Shown here in pieces: positions 19,992-31,855 of a stretch of DNA of 64,000 nt; positions within the stretch are counted from its first letter, which is position 1, and each line of letters opens with the position of its first letter. Origin of the DNA: Achatina immaculata (taxonomy: Eukaryota > Mollusca > Gastropoda > Stylommatophora > Achatinidae); assembly GCA_009760885.1 (NCBI GenBank), contig CM019713.1:23382427-23446426 (forward strand). The letters run 5' to 3'. Below the pieces are notes generated by a model. The model was not told where the DNA came from and made no database searches. It saw nothing but the letters and a program-made list of their open reading frames with translations. Made by a program: the position numbers and the translations under genes.

Positions 19992-21190
19992 GGTTATGTA
20001 CCACTGGCGATTTAGTGGTGGTAGTTGTGGTTACGAACACACTGGCGATTTAGTGGTGGTAGTTGTGGTTACGAACACACTGGCGATTTAGTGGTGGTAG
20101 TTGTGGTTACGAACACACTGGCGATTTAGTGGTGGTAGTTGTGGTTACGAACACACTGGCGATTTAGTGGTGGTAGTTGTGGTTACGAACACACTGGCGA
20201 TTCAGTGGTGGTAGTTGTGGTTACGAACACACTGGCGATTTAGGGGTGGTAGTTGTGGTTACGAACACACTGGCGATTTAGTGGTGGTAGTTGTGGTTAC
20301 GAACACACTGGCGATTTAGGGGTGGTAGTTGTGGTTACGAACACACTGGCGATTTAGGGGTGGTAGTTGTGGTTACGAACACACTGGCGATTTAGTGGTG
20401 GTAGTTGTGGTTACGAACACACTGGCGATTTAGGGGTCGAGGTTGTGGTTACGAACACACTGGCGATTTAGTGGTGGTAGTTGTGGTTACGAACACACTG
20501 GCGATTTAGGGGTGGTGGTTGTGGTTACGAACACACTGGCGATTTAGGGGTGGTGGTTGTGGTTACGAACACACTGGCGATTTAGTGGTGGTAGTTGTGG
20601 TTACGAACACACTGGCGATTTAGGGGTCGAGGTTGTGGTTACGAACACACTGGCGATTTAGTGGTGGTAGTTGTGGTTACGAACACACTGGCGATTTAGG
20701 GGTGGTGGTTGTGGTTACGAACACACTGGCGATTTAGGGGTGGTGGTTGTGGTTACGAACACACTGGCGATTTAGTGGTGGTAGTTGTGGTTACGAACAC
20801 ACTGGCGATTTAGGGGTCGAGGTTGTGGTTACGAACACACTGGCGATTTAGTGGTGGTAGTTGCGGTTACGAACACACTGGCGATTTAGGGGTGGTGGTT
20901 GTGGTTACGAACACACTGGCGATTTAGGGGTGGTGGTTGTGGTTACGAACACACTGGCGATTTAGGGGTGGTGGTTGTGGTTACGAACACACTGGCGATT
21001 TAGTGGTCGGGGTTGTGGTTACGAACACACTGGCGATTTAGGGGTCGTGGTTACGAACACACTGGCGATTTAGGGGTTAGAGTCGTGGTTACGAACACAC
21101 TGGCGATTTAGTGGTCATGGTTACGAACACACTGGCGATTTAGGGGTTAGGGTCGTGGTTACGAACACACTGGCGATTTAGGGGGTTGGG
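19992..21190. repeat. 38-bp minisatellite with a 190-bp higher-order period
   Basis: About 31 units of 38 bp with CACTGGCGATTTAG and GTGGTTACGAACA. Variant types (GTGGTGGTAG, GGGGTGGTGG, GGGGTCGAGG) recur every five units between about 20425 and 20960, giving a 190-bp higher-order repeat. The last units are shorter. Confidence 0.96.
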
Positions 21191-22197
21191 GTCGTGGGTC
21201 ATGTATCATTGATGTTGTAGTAGGTCGCGGGTCATGTATCATTGATGTTGTATGGGGTCGGGGTCACGTATCATTGATTGGTGTAGGGGGTCGCGGTCAA
21301 GTATCATTGATGTTGTATGGTGTCGTGGATCATGTATCACTGATGTTGTATGGGGTCGCGGTCACGTATCATTGATTGGTGTATAGGGTCGTGGATCATG
21401 TATCATTGATGTTGTATGGGGTCGTGGATCATGTATCATTGATGTTGTATGTGGTCGTGGATCATGTATCATTGATGTTGAATGGGGTCGTGGATCATGT
21501 ATCATTGATGTTGAATGGGATCGTGGATCACGTATCATTGATGTTGTATGGGGTCGTTGATCATTTATCATTGATGTTGTATGGGTTCGCGGGTCATGTA
21601 TGATTGATGTTGTATGGGGTCGCGGTCACGTATCATTGATTGGTGTAGGGGGTCGCGGTCACGTATCATTGATGTTGTATGGGGTCGTGGATCATGTATC
21701 ATTGATGTTGTATGGGGTCGCGGTCACGTATCATTGATTGGTGTATGGGGTCGTGGATAATGTATCATTGATGTTGTATGGGGTCGTGGATCATGTATCA
21801 TTGATGTTGTATGTGGTCGTGGATCATGTATCATTGATGTTGTATAGGGTCGTGGATCATGTATCATTGATGTTGTATGGGCTCGTGGGTCACGTATCAT
21901 TGATGTTGTATAGGATCGTGGATCATGTATCATTGATGTTGTATAGGGTCGTGGATCATGTATCATTGATGTTGTATGGGCTCGCGGGTCACGTATCATT
22001 GATGTTGTATAGGGTCGTGGATCATGTATCATTGATGTTGTATAGGGTCGTGGATCATGTATCATTGATGTTGTATGGGGTCGTGGATCATGTATCATTG
22101 ATGTTGTATGGGGTCGCGGGTCATGTCTCATTGATGTTGTATAGGGTCGTGGATCATGTATCATTGATGTTGTATGGGCTCGTGGGTCACGTACCGC
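21190..22197. repeat. 33-bp minisatellite, about 30 units
   Basis: Units contain GGATCATGTATCATTGATG and TTGTATGGGGTCGT. The length is a multiple of three, so both strands hold open frames with 11-residue periodicity (VDHVSLMLYG on plus, MIHDPRPHTTS on minus). These are treated as repeat by-products. Confidence 0.96.
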
Positions 22198-22715
22198 TAC
22201 TGGTTTAGGGTTACATCTCAAAATGGCTGGGAGTTCCGTAACTGAGAATAGAAAATAAGCAAGAGACAACTGAAAAAAAGCGTCATCAAAGAGAAACAAT
22301 ATGAAAGATAGTTACACGACTACAGTAAAGGTAAAAACAAGAAGCACTGACTAGGTAACTCCACGAGAAGGTGCTAGGATTAACAAATATGGCCGACGAC
22401 ACAACGAGGACTTCCAGGTTAACAAACAACAATATAACTCAGTGTACTGTGCTTGAGCCTTCCTCCTACCAACAGGACTGTCTTTCCAAGCTGAGACACT
22501 GTTTCTCAAGCTCATGCATCCATTCTGCTTCCTCTTCCCTTCTCTTCATTTTTGTTGCTCGTGTATATTATTATATTGCTGCCTTAGAAATGTCTCCCAG
22601 CATTTCAACTATTAATTCTGTATTAATACCTTGCACTGTGATAGTCAGGTACCTAGCTCTTAAGATAGTCATTTTACAGGATTTATCGTCATAACTTTTT
22701 GTCTGTTTCTTTGAG
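22198..22715. other. Unassigned sequence with two weak coding-like hints
   Basis: On the minus strand 22695-22580 reads ARYLTITVQGINTELIVEML followed by GDISKAAI-stop, which looks protein-like but is not assigned. On the plus strand an ATG at 22389 has the context AATATGGCCGACG. Neither is supported enough to call a gene. Confidence 0.25.
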
Positions 22716-22847
22716 ATTTGTGACCAGCAGCATGTGCTCGCCCTAGCGGAGTGTGACGTGTCACTATCTTCACACTTATTCTGTGACCAGCAGCATGTGC
22801 TTGCCCTAGCGGAGTGTGACGTGTCACTATCTTCACATTTATTCTGT
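22716..22847. repeat. Tandem duplication, two 66-bp copies
   Basis: The stretch with GACCAGCAGCATGTGCTCGC and GTGACGTGTCACTATC occurs twice in direct succession with only two or three differences. Each copy holds the palindrome GTGACGTGTCAC-like core. Confidence 0.95.
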
Positions 22848-22888
22848 TACAGAATGTGGGTTAGAAGCGCTGTTGCTGTGGCCAAAAC

Positions 22889-22902
22889 GTTGCCTAGGCA
22901 AC
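22889..22902. promoter_or_regulatory. Perfect X-box (RFX-type) palindrome
   Basis: GTTGCCTAGGCAAC matches the GTTGCC-N2-GGCAAC X-box bound by RFX factors, which control ciliary genes in animals. It is a perfect 14-bp palindrome. No gene start is recognised next to it, so the regulatory role is only a possibility. Confidence 0.4.
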
Positions 22903-23335
22903 TCATCTGTTGAAGCGGGCATGGGAAAAGTTGTCCGTGTTCCGAGGAGGGGGGGGGGGCAAGAGCTCAGTCACTTGGTCTGACCGGCGGGATGCATGAA
23001 AAGTTCGGTTCTTTTCTAGATGTCCCAGTGAGAGGACGTGTTAGTTTGTTTCTGGAAGGTCTGCTAGTGATTCCATGTTTCATAGTGTAAGCTTTTGTGT
23101 TTGGTTGTCCTTTTTAAGACAAAAATTGTTGTTGAGTCTAGAGAATGTAGTAGTTGTGGTTAATTTGTCATTTTGAGGCAAACTGTTGTTGTAGTCGTTT
23201 TGTCCTTTTCAGGACAAAGATTGTCATGTAGAATGTGTGATTTGATTGTCCCCTTTGGACAACGTTTTTGATTCTAGATTGAAAGCTTAGGGTGCAGTTT
23301 GTGGTATACATGAAGTTAGAATGTTTTCCAAGTTG
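22903..23335. other. No gene seen
   Basis: Unique, T/G-rich sequence with a G-run (22947-22958). Several loosely similar stretches around TTGTTGT and TTTTGTCC suggest an old diverged repeat. Confidence 0.4.
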
Positions 23336-23734
23336 TCTGAGTGTGTTTGTCCCATGTCTGAGTGTGTCTGTCCCATGTCTGGGTGTGTTTGTCCCATGTC
23401 TGAGTGTGTCTGTCTCATGTCTGAGTGTGTCTGTCCCATGTCTGGGTGTGTCTGTCCCATGTCTGAGTGTGTTTGTCCCATGTCTGGGTGTGTCTGTCTC
23501 ATGTCTGAGTGTGTCTGTCCCATGTCTGGGTGTGTCTGTCCCATGTCTGAGTGTGTCTGTCCCATGTCTGGGTGTGTCTGTCTCATGTCTGAGTGTGTTT
23601 GTCCCATGTCTGGGTGTGTCTGTCTCATGTCTGAGTGTGTCTGTCCCATGTCTGGGTGTGTCTGTCCCATGTCTGAGTGTGTCTGTCCCATGTCTGGGTG
23701 TGTCTGTCTCATGTCTGAGTGTGTCTGTCTCATG
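23336..23734. repeat. 21-bp minisatellite, 19 copies
   Basis: Units TGAGTGTGTCTGTCCCATGT alternate with TGGGTGTG forms, so a 42-bp dimer pattern is visible over much of the array. The unit is a multiple of three, giving open frames on both strands. Confidence 0.97.
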
Positions 23735-24045
23735 GAGATGGGATCGCCCGGACAGTTCTTCCTTATTCATTGTAATTGGTCATCAGTTTTTCAGTCCATA
23801 TTCAATTACAACACTCACTTACAAATGGGGGTTCATGATTAAACTTCGTTTATCGCTTTTGTAACGGCTGGAAATCCTGTGCTAAATGAAACTTATGCTG
23901 AGTGTCGTAACTGTGAGGTTGTGATGAGTTGTACTTAAGTAAATCGGTCACGTTCAACGGTTCTCGATAAATCCAACATCACAGGTCTCGACAGCATAGT
24001 TTAGCATCAAAGTCTTTCAAAATAACATACATGACACGTGTGATT
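23735..24045. other. No feature seen
   Basis: About 310 bp of unique sequence between two arrays. Confidence 0.5.
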
Positions 24046-24047
24046 TT

Positions 24048-24525
24048 GAAGAAGTCAAGTCTCTAATAATATACAGGTCACGAAGCGATTCTAGAAGATG
24101 CAAAGTCTCTAATAATACACGGGTCACGATATGATTCTAGAAGATGCAAAGTCTCTAATAATACACAGGTCACGATATGATTCTAGAAGATGCAAAGTCT
24201 CTAATAATACACGGGTCACGATATGATTCTAGAAGATGCAAAGTCTCTAATAATACACGGGTCACGATATGATTCTAGAAGATGCAAAGTCTCTAATAAT
24301 ACACGGGTCACGATATGATTCTAGAAGATGCAAAGTCTCTAATAATACACAGGTCACGATATGATTCTAGAAGATGCAAAGTCTCTAATAATACACGGGT
24401 CACGATATGATTCTAGAAGATGCAAAGTCTCTAATAAAATACAGAACACGATGCGATTCTGAAGAAGCCAAGTGTCTAATAATACACAGGTCAGGATATG
24501 ATTCTAGAAGAAGCCAAGTCTCTGA
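24048..24525. repeat. 46-bp minisatellite, about 10 copies
   Basis: Units contain GTCTCTAATAATACACGGGT and GATTCTAGAAGATGCAAA. Edge copies are diverged (AAGCCAAG forms near 24470-24510). Confidence 0.95.
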
Positions 24526-24600
24526 AAGGTGAATGTTCATGGTCAAGCTGCCCACAAGCTGGCAGATAATAACAAGCTTCAAGGTTAACAAGGTGAAGTG

Positions 24601-25190
24601 GTAGCTGACATCTCAGACCAGGCACTCGGTGTGGCTGACATCTCAGACCAGGCACTCTGTGTGGCTGACATCTCAGACCAGGCACTCTGTGTGGCTGACG
24701 TCTCAGACCAGGCACTCAGTGTGGCTGACATCTCAGACCTGGCACTCTGTGTGGCTGACATCTCAGACCTGGCACTCAGTGTGGCTGACGTCTCAGACCT
24801 GGCACTCAGTGTGGCTGACGTCTCAGACCTGGCACTCAGTGTGGCTGACATCTCAGACCAGGCACTCAGTGTGGCTGACATCTCAGACCAGGCACTCAGT
24901 GTGGCTGACATCTCAGACCAGGCACTCAGTGTGGCTGACGTCTCAGACCTGGCACTCAGTGTGGCTGACGTCTCAGACACGGCACTCAGTGTGGCTGACA
25001 TCTCAGACACGGCACTCAGTGTGGCTGACGTCTCAGACCAGGCACTCGCTGTGGCTGACGTCTCAGACACGGCACTCAGTGTGGCTGACATCTCAGACAC
25101 GGCACTCAGTGTGGCTGACGTCTCAGACCAGGCACTCGCTGTGGCTGACGTCTCAGACACGGCACTCAGTGTGGCTGACGTCTCAAAGTG
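24601..25190. repeat. 30-bp minisatellite, about 19.5 copies
   Basis: Units carry GTGGCTGACATCTCAGACC and GGCACTCAGT. Toward the right end a three-unit pattern (90 bp, with GCACTCGCT in one unit) repeats twice at about 24990-25170. Plus-strand frames read VADISDQALS repeats and are not regarded as a gene. Confidence 0.96.
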
Positions 25191-25534
25191 ACTCAGAGGT
25201 TCTGCTGACATCTAACAAAACGATAAACCAACGCAACGCCAACTCTAACCTAACTAGACTCCCATTTCGCCGGGGTAGACATCTGACCAACCCGACCAAC
25301 GAACCCAACTACAGGAAAAAGAAGAGCAACTGCCAACTGAACCCTAATGCTTAACAAAAATGGAGCTTCCTAACCAAATACTTGAAAACCGCTGAAGAAA
25401 ACTGACAGCACAAAACACAACTGTGGGCTACGAAAAACGTGCACGAACTGGTCAACGTGTAAACAAACACACTGGACGTGACACGTGGCCTGGCTCGGCA
25501 CCAGCTAAGGCAGTAACGACTTTGGCTATTACGG
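25191..25534. other. No feature seen
   Basis: Unique sequence between two 30-bp arrays, with no recognisable coding motif. Confidence 0.5.
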
Positions 25535-25842
25535 CACCAACTAAACACGTATTAGTGCACTATTGTACAGCTAAACACGTATTAGTACACTATTGTACAG
25601 CTAAACACGTATTAGTGCACTATTGTACAGCTAAACACGTATTAGTACACTATTGTACAGCTAAACACGTATTAGTACACTATTGTACAGCTAAACACGT
25701 ATTAGTCCACTATTGTACAGATAAACACGTATTAGTGCACTACTGTACACTAAGCACGTATTAGTGCACTATAATACAAATAAACACGTATTAGTGCACT
25801 ATAATACAAATAAACACGTATTAGTGCACTGCTGTAAAACTA
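25535..25842. repeat. 30-bp minisatellite, about 10 copies
   Basis: Units contain TAAACACGTATTAGTGCAC and TATTGTACAG. The last three copies are diverged (ATAATACAAA). Confidence 0.95.
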
Positions 25843-25924
25843 AACAAATGTTTTACATGTATATTGGGCCTGGTGTTGTCCTACTGAACTGCAAACGTGA
25901 GTGTAAATGTGTTATAACCTGGTA

Positions 25925-26400
25925 AGCGAGTATTTGACTGTATACTTCACATCACCTTGTCACACACGTCACTAATTACAGAGCAGACATTTGACTGTAT
26001 ACTTCACATCATCGTGCCACATACGTCATTAATTGCAGAGCATACGTTTAACTGTATACGTCACATCTTTGTGTCAAACACGTCAGTAATTACAGAGCAG
26101 ACATTTGACTGTATACTTCACATCACCGTGTCATACACGTCACTAATTACAGAGGAGACATTTGACTGTATACTTCACATCACCGTGTCATACACGTCAC
26201 TAATTACAGAGCAGACATTTGACTGTATACTTCACATCACCGTGTCACACACGTCACTAATTACAGAGCAGACATTTGACTGTATACTTCACATCACCGT
26301 GTCACACACGTCACTAATTACAGAGCAGACATTTGTCTGAATACTTCACATCCTCGTGTCACATACACCACTAAATCATAGAGCAGACATTTGACTGGAC
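25925..26400. repeat. 57-bp minisatellite, about 8 copies
   Basis: Units contain CACGTCACTAATTACAGAGC and TTTGACTGTATACTTCACAT. The length is a multiple of three, leaving a plus-strand frame open. Confidence 0.95.
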
Positions 26401-26573
26401 TGCTACACCAGTGACAGAACAGACGTTACATTGGTATTAACCATGCAACTAGGAAAACTCAGGACAAACAACCACTACATCCCGTACTAGGATACTACAA
26501 GATTTTAGGCACCTGTCCTCGCTACCTCTCAGGTAAACCCCAGGTATCCAGTTTTTGAGGATGGGTTTTCCCC

Positions 26574-26685
26574 GGTGCCTTTCTGTCAGACAAAAAAATT
26601 CCGGTCGGGTGCGAAATCGAACCAACGACATTCTGATCGGTAGGCGAGTTCGCTATCCACTACACCACCACGGCACTGCTTGTTT
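26574..26685 (-). mobile_element. tRNA-derived SINE head (not a functional tRNA)
   Basis: The minus strand reads GTGGTGTAGTGGATAGCG (box A-like) and, 31 bp on, GTTGGTTCGATTTC (box B-like), the spacing of an RNA polymerase III type 2 promoter. A T-run and a unique tail toward 26450 follow. The acceptor stem does not pair convincingly, so I call it a SINE remnant rather than a tRNA gene. Confidence 0.6.
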
Positions 26686-26805
26686 AAGGTAAAGGTAACC
26701 CTGTCATATCTTACAGGTACATAGGAGATATGGTGTTTGGGCGATAGTGTTATGTGGTCAGCATCACACCAGGCCGCCTTTCCTTCCGCAGCTCCAGAAG
26801 AAGTC

Positions 26806-26965
26806 GGGAGTCATGACCCAAAGGGGTCCACCCCCCCCCCCCTTGGAGTGTCAGGAGTTTAAAGGGCCGAAACACTTGTCTGAGGGGGGTACTTCCTCTG
26901 ATGATCTGAAGGAGTTGTGTTGTTGTTCCGTTCTCTACGGTAGAGTTTCCTGCATATTGCACATT
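26806..26965 (+). mobile_element. SINE-like core, second copy
   Basis: Shares about 155 bp with the minus-strand element at 1044-1205: GGGAGTCATGACCC, a C-run, GTGTCAGGAGTTTAAAGGGC, CTGATGATCTGAAGGAG and CTCTACGGTAGAG. The last is a short palindrome. The sequence upstream (26690-26800) does not match the head of the first copy. Confidence 0.7.
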
Positions 26966-27019
26966 CTACAGGAGTGCTAACGTATGAGGTGCAGAAAAGA
27001 TGGATGTATTTAACTTTTC

Positions 27020-27425
27020 CATGTCAACATATTCCTGTGAGACCTGGACACTTTACAAAACAGCTTAACAAAACATAAGTGTCTTTGAATGTAAATGATA
27101 TAGAAGAGTCCTTCAAATATCATGGACACGCACAAAAAAAGAACAAATATAACCATAATACAAGAATTTAATATTGAAAAAGGCTGACTAGTAAACATTA
27201 AACAGAGACGACTCAAGCATTTCGGAGTCATGAGAGTGTGAAGAAAACAGTCTTGGAGGGATACATAATGGGAAAAAAGAAAGAGAGGACGACCAAGGCG
27301 AAGACATTTTTGATGATTTGCCAATGGAGGCATCAGCAGCAGGGCATCTTGCTTACAGCCGAGAAGCCTACAGGAGTGCTGTTACGACAAAGTTCCGCAA
27401 GGGGCACATTAATGAACGATTGAGA
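27020..27425 (+). mobile_element. RTE-like LINE 3' fragment, plus orientation
   Basis: Decayed coding remnant of the family at 60-64 kb. Readable pieces include CETWTLYKTA-like sequence, GYIMGKKKERTTKAKTF and HREAYRSAVTTKFRKGH-like sequence, with the 3' end near 27425. Frameshifts are frequent. Confidence 0.72.
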
Positions 27426-27825
27426 TTTTAACTATTCCACATGACCTTGTTTCTCTTACCAAGCCATGTTCAGTTTGACATTTCCAAATGTTGGAGGCAA
27501 GGACATGTGTGCGTGCATATGTGTGTGTGTGAGAGAGATAGAGAGATAGTAAGGAGAGTTGGGTGGCGCTGACATCTTATTAATGCGTTATATTTCCAGT
27601 TATTAATGTTTTATTTTTCTACCCGCTGTTAATGTTTTATACTTTCTTAATTTGCCATAATTGTGATATTAGTGTGTTAATTTTCCATCTGCCATTATTT
27701 TGTTATCTTTCTATATGTTATCAGTGAGTTATCTATCGTCTTATCGTTAGCTTTAGAGGTTAGTTACCGTAGATATGTATTGTAAAAGTATATATTCTAT
27801 AGTCTCTAGGGGTACCTTTTCCGGC
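27426..27825. other. No feature seen
   Basis: AT-rich sequence with a short GT/GA run at 27517-27548. Confidence 0.5.
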
Positions 27826-28378
27826 AACCCCATTTCAGATATATCTGGTTCCTAGCCGGGCATCAAAACCCCATTTCAGATATATCTGGTTCCTAGCCGG
27901 GCATCAAAACCCCATTTCAGATATATATCTAGTTCCTATCCGGGCATCAAAACCCCATTTCAGATATATATCTGGTTCCTATCCGGGCATCAAAACCCCA
28001 TTTCAGATATACATCTGGTTTCTATCCGGGCATCAAAACCCCATTTCAGATATATATATGGTTCCTAGCCGGGCATCAAAACCTCATTTCAGATATATCT
28101 GGTTCCTAGCCGGGCATCAAAACCCCATTTTAGATATATCTGGATCACATCCGGGCATCAAAACCCCATTTCAGATATATCTGATTCCTATCCGGGCATC
28201 AAAACCCCATTTCAGATATATCTGGTTCCTAGCCGGGCATCAAAACCTCATTTCAGATATGTCTGGTGCCTAGCCGGGCATCAAAACCTCATTTAATATA
28301 TATATATATCTGGTTCCTAGCCGGGCATCAAAACCCCATTTCATATATATATCTGGTTCCTAGCCGGGCATCAAAACC
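27826..28378. repeat. 41-43-bp minisatellite, about 13.5 copies
   Basis: Units contain GGGCATCAAAACCCCATTTC, then AGATATATCTGGTTCCTA. Length variation comes from the TA-repeat inside each unit. Confidence 0.95.
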
Positions 28379-31300
28379 ACGTGTCAGAACGGATATTGTC
28401 TCATAAGTTATGTAACAGTTTTTCATGCGTGGCTAGTTGATTGTGATCCGTGACAGGGGATCTAATGTTTCATGAGATCGTCTTTTGTCCTGTTTAAGCG
28501 CCTTCACACAACAAAAAAAAAAAATGAGGTCACTTACTGGACAGGCTGTGGCTGTTTCAGTTTCTTTCTTTTGTTGGTATAATCTGTCTCAGACTTGAAT
28601 TAAGCGACATTCTGGAAGATCTAATATTAACTCGGCGGTTTGCACGGTCCTGCATTTCTATGCCTTCTTTAATCTAGCCCCCCCCCCACCCTCCCCCTGT
28701 TTTTCGTAGTCTAGTTTTTTTGCTATGCTTTCTCAACATAGAATTATTTTCGATGCTTTCCCTAAACTAACTTTGTGTATACTTTCTTTAACTCTTCCAC
28801 TCTTTCACTCCATGCCCTGCCAGAGTAAATTCTGATGAGAAATGTTGGCAGAAAAACCTGGAAGGAAACTACTCCATAATTTAGTCCATAATTTTAACAT
28901 GTTCTTTGCTTCTTTTAAAACAGATAATTTCTTTAACCTATCATTTAATATGCTTTTTTTTGGCCTAGCATCTTCTTTGCTTTTTTAACATAGTTTTTTT
29001 TTGTCTTTCTATGCTTTCCTCACACGAATCTTTTCCATGCCTTCTAGCACTTTCTATATCGTGCTCACCAGCTGAGACACTACACGTTTTGCCTCAGGAC
29101 AAAATCATTTCCACTGTTTGCTTTGAGAATATTAATTATTGAAGAGAAGATTTTCAGCGCGTTCAGCAGAAATAAAACTGACCATAAAACAATAATCGTG
29201 CCAGGGAAATGTCACGTCTCCCAGGTACAGAGCACGCACGTGCACGATCTGGCATTGTTGCTCTCAGAAACAGAACAGAGGAGCCACCAGAATATAACGG
29301 GACACCAGGGAGATAATACGTACTAAAATGCTACACGTGAAAGAGGAGTGTGGACAAATGAGAGCTATACAACAAGCTGAAATCTTCTTTTGTTATACAG
29401 AACATCTTGGGAAAGAAGAACAATATGGCGAACTATGAAAGAACTGACACTAACAAGAACATAATGTACAGAAAGAGGACAATACTCTTGGACTACACAA
29501 GAACACAAACAAAGAGACGACACGACAACAGAGAAACAGATTTAGAAAATAAACAGAAACTACCATTTGCAAGAAAAAAAATGGGGGAAAAATCCTGTAA
29601 TGACCAGAGAAAACAGTGAGCTCTGATTAAAGAAACAATGCTGTAGGTTCAGAACACAAAAACAGGACTGCATTAACTAATGACTGACAGCATTAAGATG
29701 CTTTATCTTGTTTTATTGTTGATTCTCTAATGACATCCCATGTGACAGAAATCGCGGTCTCGGCAGACTATTGATCTATTTTATTATTATTATGTCAAGT
29801 TCTGTGATGTTAGCACATGGAATTGTAGGTTGTCATCCTAAAGCCCAATTTTTGTTTTATAGATTTGTATTTTTCTTCTCCCGCTGTGTCAGATTTCTGT
29901 TCTAATATAGGTCACACGAGCTCTGTGGATCCACCAACTAATTTTTCTGCATGTGCTATTTTCACGGGTGGCATAATAAGATATATAAAATGGCATTCAA
30001 CTCTCAGCCCACACAAAGTAAATGTTGCAAGCAACATTCCATACGAATCAACCAAAGCATGCCAAAAAAGCAACGAAATAAATGATTCACGAAAACGTCA
30101 TAGCGACCTCTCATGTATCTGACAGCAGCTTTAGAGACTAGTTACAACATGTCTGCCACATGTGGCACGGTGTCACGAGGATTTAGAATTTAGTCGTAAT
30201 AGAAATAGTAGAAACGGGAAACAGTGACATTAGAAAGAATGTCATTGCCAACTCATGACAGAATTAACTAGAAATTTTCACGCAAACATAAATGACATGA
30301 TTTATTACTCCAATCCTGAAAATTCACTCTTTCCTTCATTTTCATTCTCACACATGCCTGCAGCAACAACAGCAGCAGGTGATACATCAATTAATTAACC
30401 TCGTGACTGATCACATGTGTTATACAGACATCATAGCTAAACAGTAAGTGGACTGTCATGTCATGCTGAGAGCTGCTAGGTCATTTTGGATTTAAAATCA
30501 GTTCCCATTCATCCTGGATTTTTTTTTTCCTAGCACGCTGTTGAAAAAGTTTAGGATATATGTGATCCGTGCATCCATATGCTTTATCTGAATCCCCAAG
30601 TCCAACTGCGTGGTTACATTTCCCACACACTGTTCACGAAGAAGGCATTCTGTGGAAATATTGACTGCATTTGTTGACGTTGATTGTGCACACATTTAAT
30701 TTGTAAAAACCACGCCTATATCTTTAACCCCCTCCCCCCACCCATTTTACACGCCCATATTCTCTATTCCCCCGTTATTTGTCAAAAGAAACATTTGAGA
30801 AACTGTCGTAGACATTAATTTTGTCAGACTATCTGCTGTATATTTAATTCCATTTTAGTCCTAGTTCGGGAAGAACAAGAATGGGTTGTCTACCCCTGAC
30901 ATAGTAATAACAGCAGGAAAATCTAGTACGATACCTGCAGGGCTTCAAGGAGTTACCATGTCAACACAAGAGTTTTGCATCGATTACTGATATTATGAAA
31001 AATCGTTGAAGCAATTCTTTGTCGTCAGAATATGGACAAATCGACAAATTTAACACGAATCCATCTTTTTTTTTTTTTTAAATAAAAAAATGGTAAAGCA
31101 TTTGGAAACTTAGTTGGAGTTGTCCACTGGGAAAATAGATTTCTTTTAGTTCGGAGCTGGAAAAAACAACTTTTTGTTAGTAATAAGACCCAGAATCATA
31201 AGTCACGACTGCTTATCTCCCGTTGACGCCATTGTAGGAGTAGGTTAAACATTGCTGATTATCCTAATCGGAAGTTGATTATAAGATTGCCTCGTACCTA

Positions 31301-31582
31301 CTGAAAGTGATTAAACGCTGTCTAGGAAACATACAGCAGCTGCTGTGAAAGACCAGAAAGCTGTTGTGAAAATTTTCAGACGAGATGAAAAATATCCAGA
31401 ACTATAATGTATCTTTTATCTTGAAACCATCTTCTGAAGTGGCTACACGTGGGTGTGACCGAGTTACTTCCCTTCGTGTGCCTATCTGTCTCTCTCCTGT
31501 CCGCATGCATTATCAAACCTAAGTATCAGTTTTTTTTAAAGAGTTAACTTTAAGTTTTGATACTGATAAGTTCGGAGCATAT
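28379..31582. other. About 3.2 kb without recognised gene or repeat
   Basis: The longest stretch free of arrays. Small open frames on both strands show no family motif, and codon use gives no signal. Homopolymer runs occur (C-run at 28678, A-run at 28509, T-run at 31068). Could hold regulatory sequence or ancient mobile-element debris that I cannot recognise. Confidence 0.45.
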
Positions 31583-31815
31583 CAGTCAATCATTTGCATG
31601 TCCCTTGCGGAACTTTGCCTCCCTAACAGCTCTTCTGTAGGCCTCTCGGTTGTAAGCAAGATGTTTTGCTGCTGGTGCAACTATTTGCAGATCATCAACG
31701 ATGTCTTGCAGCCATATTCGCCTTGGTCTTCCTCTTTTTCTTTTTCCCATTATGTATCCTTCCAATATGGTCTTCTTTAATTTATCATGACGTTTAATGT
31801 GTCCAAAATATATAT
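31583..31815 (-). mobile_element. RTE-like LINE 3' fragment
   Basis: Minus-strand copy matching 7055-7290 and 62062-62300 and starting at the family 3' end CAGTCAATCATTTGCATG. Truncated at about 31815, next to a TATA-rich stretch. Confidence 0.78.
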
Positions 31816-31855
31816 AGCATAGTATATGATTAGAATAATCTTATAATATTATTTC

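Noticed and set aside
19992..21190. TTTAGGGG-like strings suggesting telomeric repeat
   Set aside because: They are part of a 38-bp unit. No TTAGGG tandem run is present.
21362..22299. Repeat frames with an 11-residue period on both strands
   Set aside because: 33-bp array by-product. Real coding repeats would show synonymous bias on one strand, which I do not see.
22380..22440. Plus-strand first exon starting at ATG 22389
   Set aside because: Start context is reasonable and a GT follows within about 35 bp, but the peptide is too short and no downstream exon is recognised.
24048..26400. Regularly spaced repeats that might suggest a CRISPR array
   Set aside because: Units are contiguous tandem copies with no unique spacers, and the setting is eukaryotic.
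26574..26685. Functional tRNA gene on the minus strand
   Set aside because: Box A and B are present, but the acceptor and other stems do not pair and an unrelated tail follows. It fits a SINE better.
29407..30122. Small plus-strand open frames of 70-85 codons
   Set aside because: No homology-like motif, poor codon character and no splice or promoter context.
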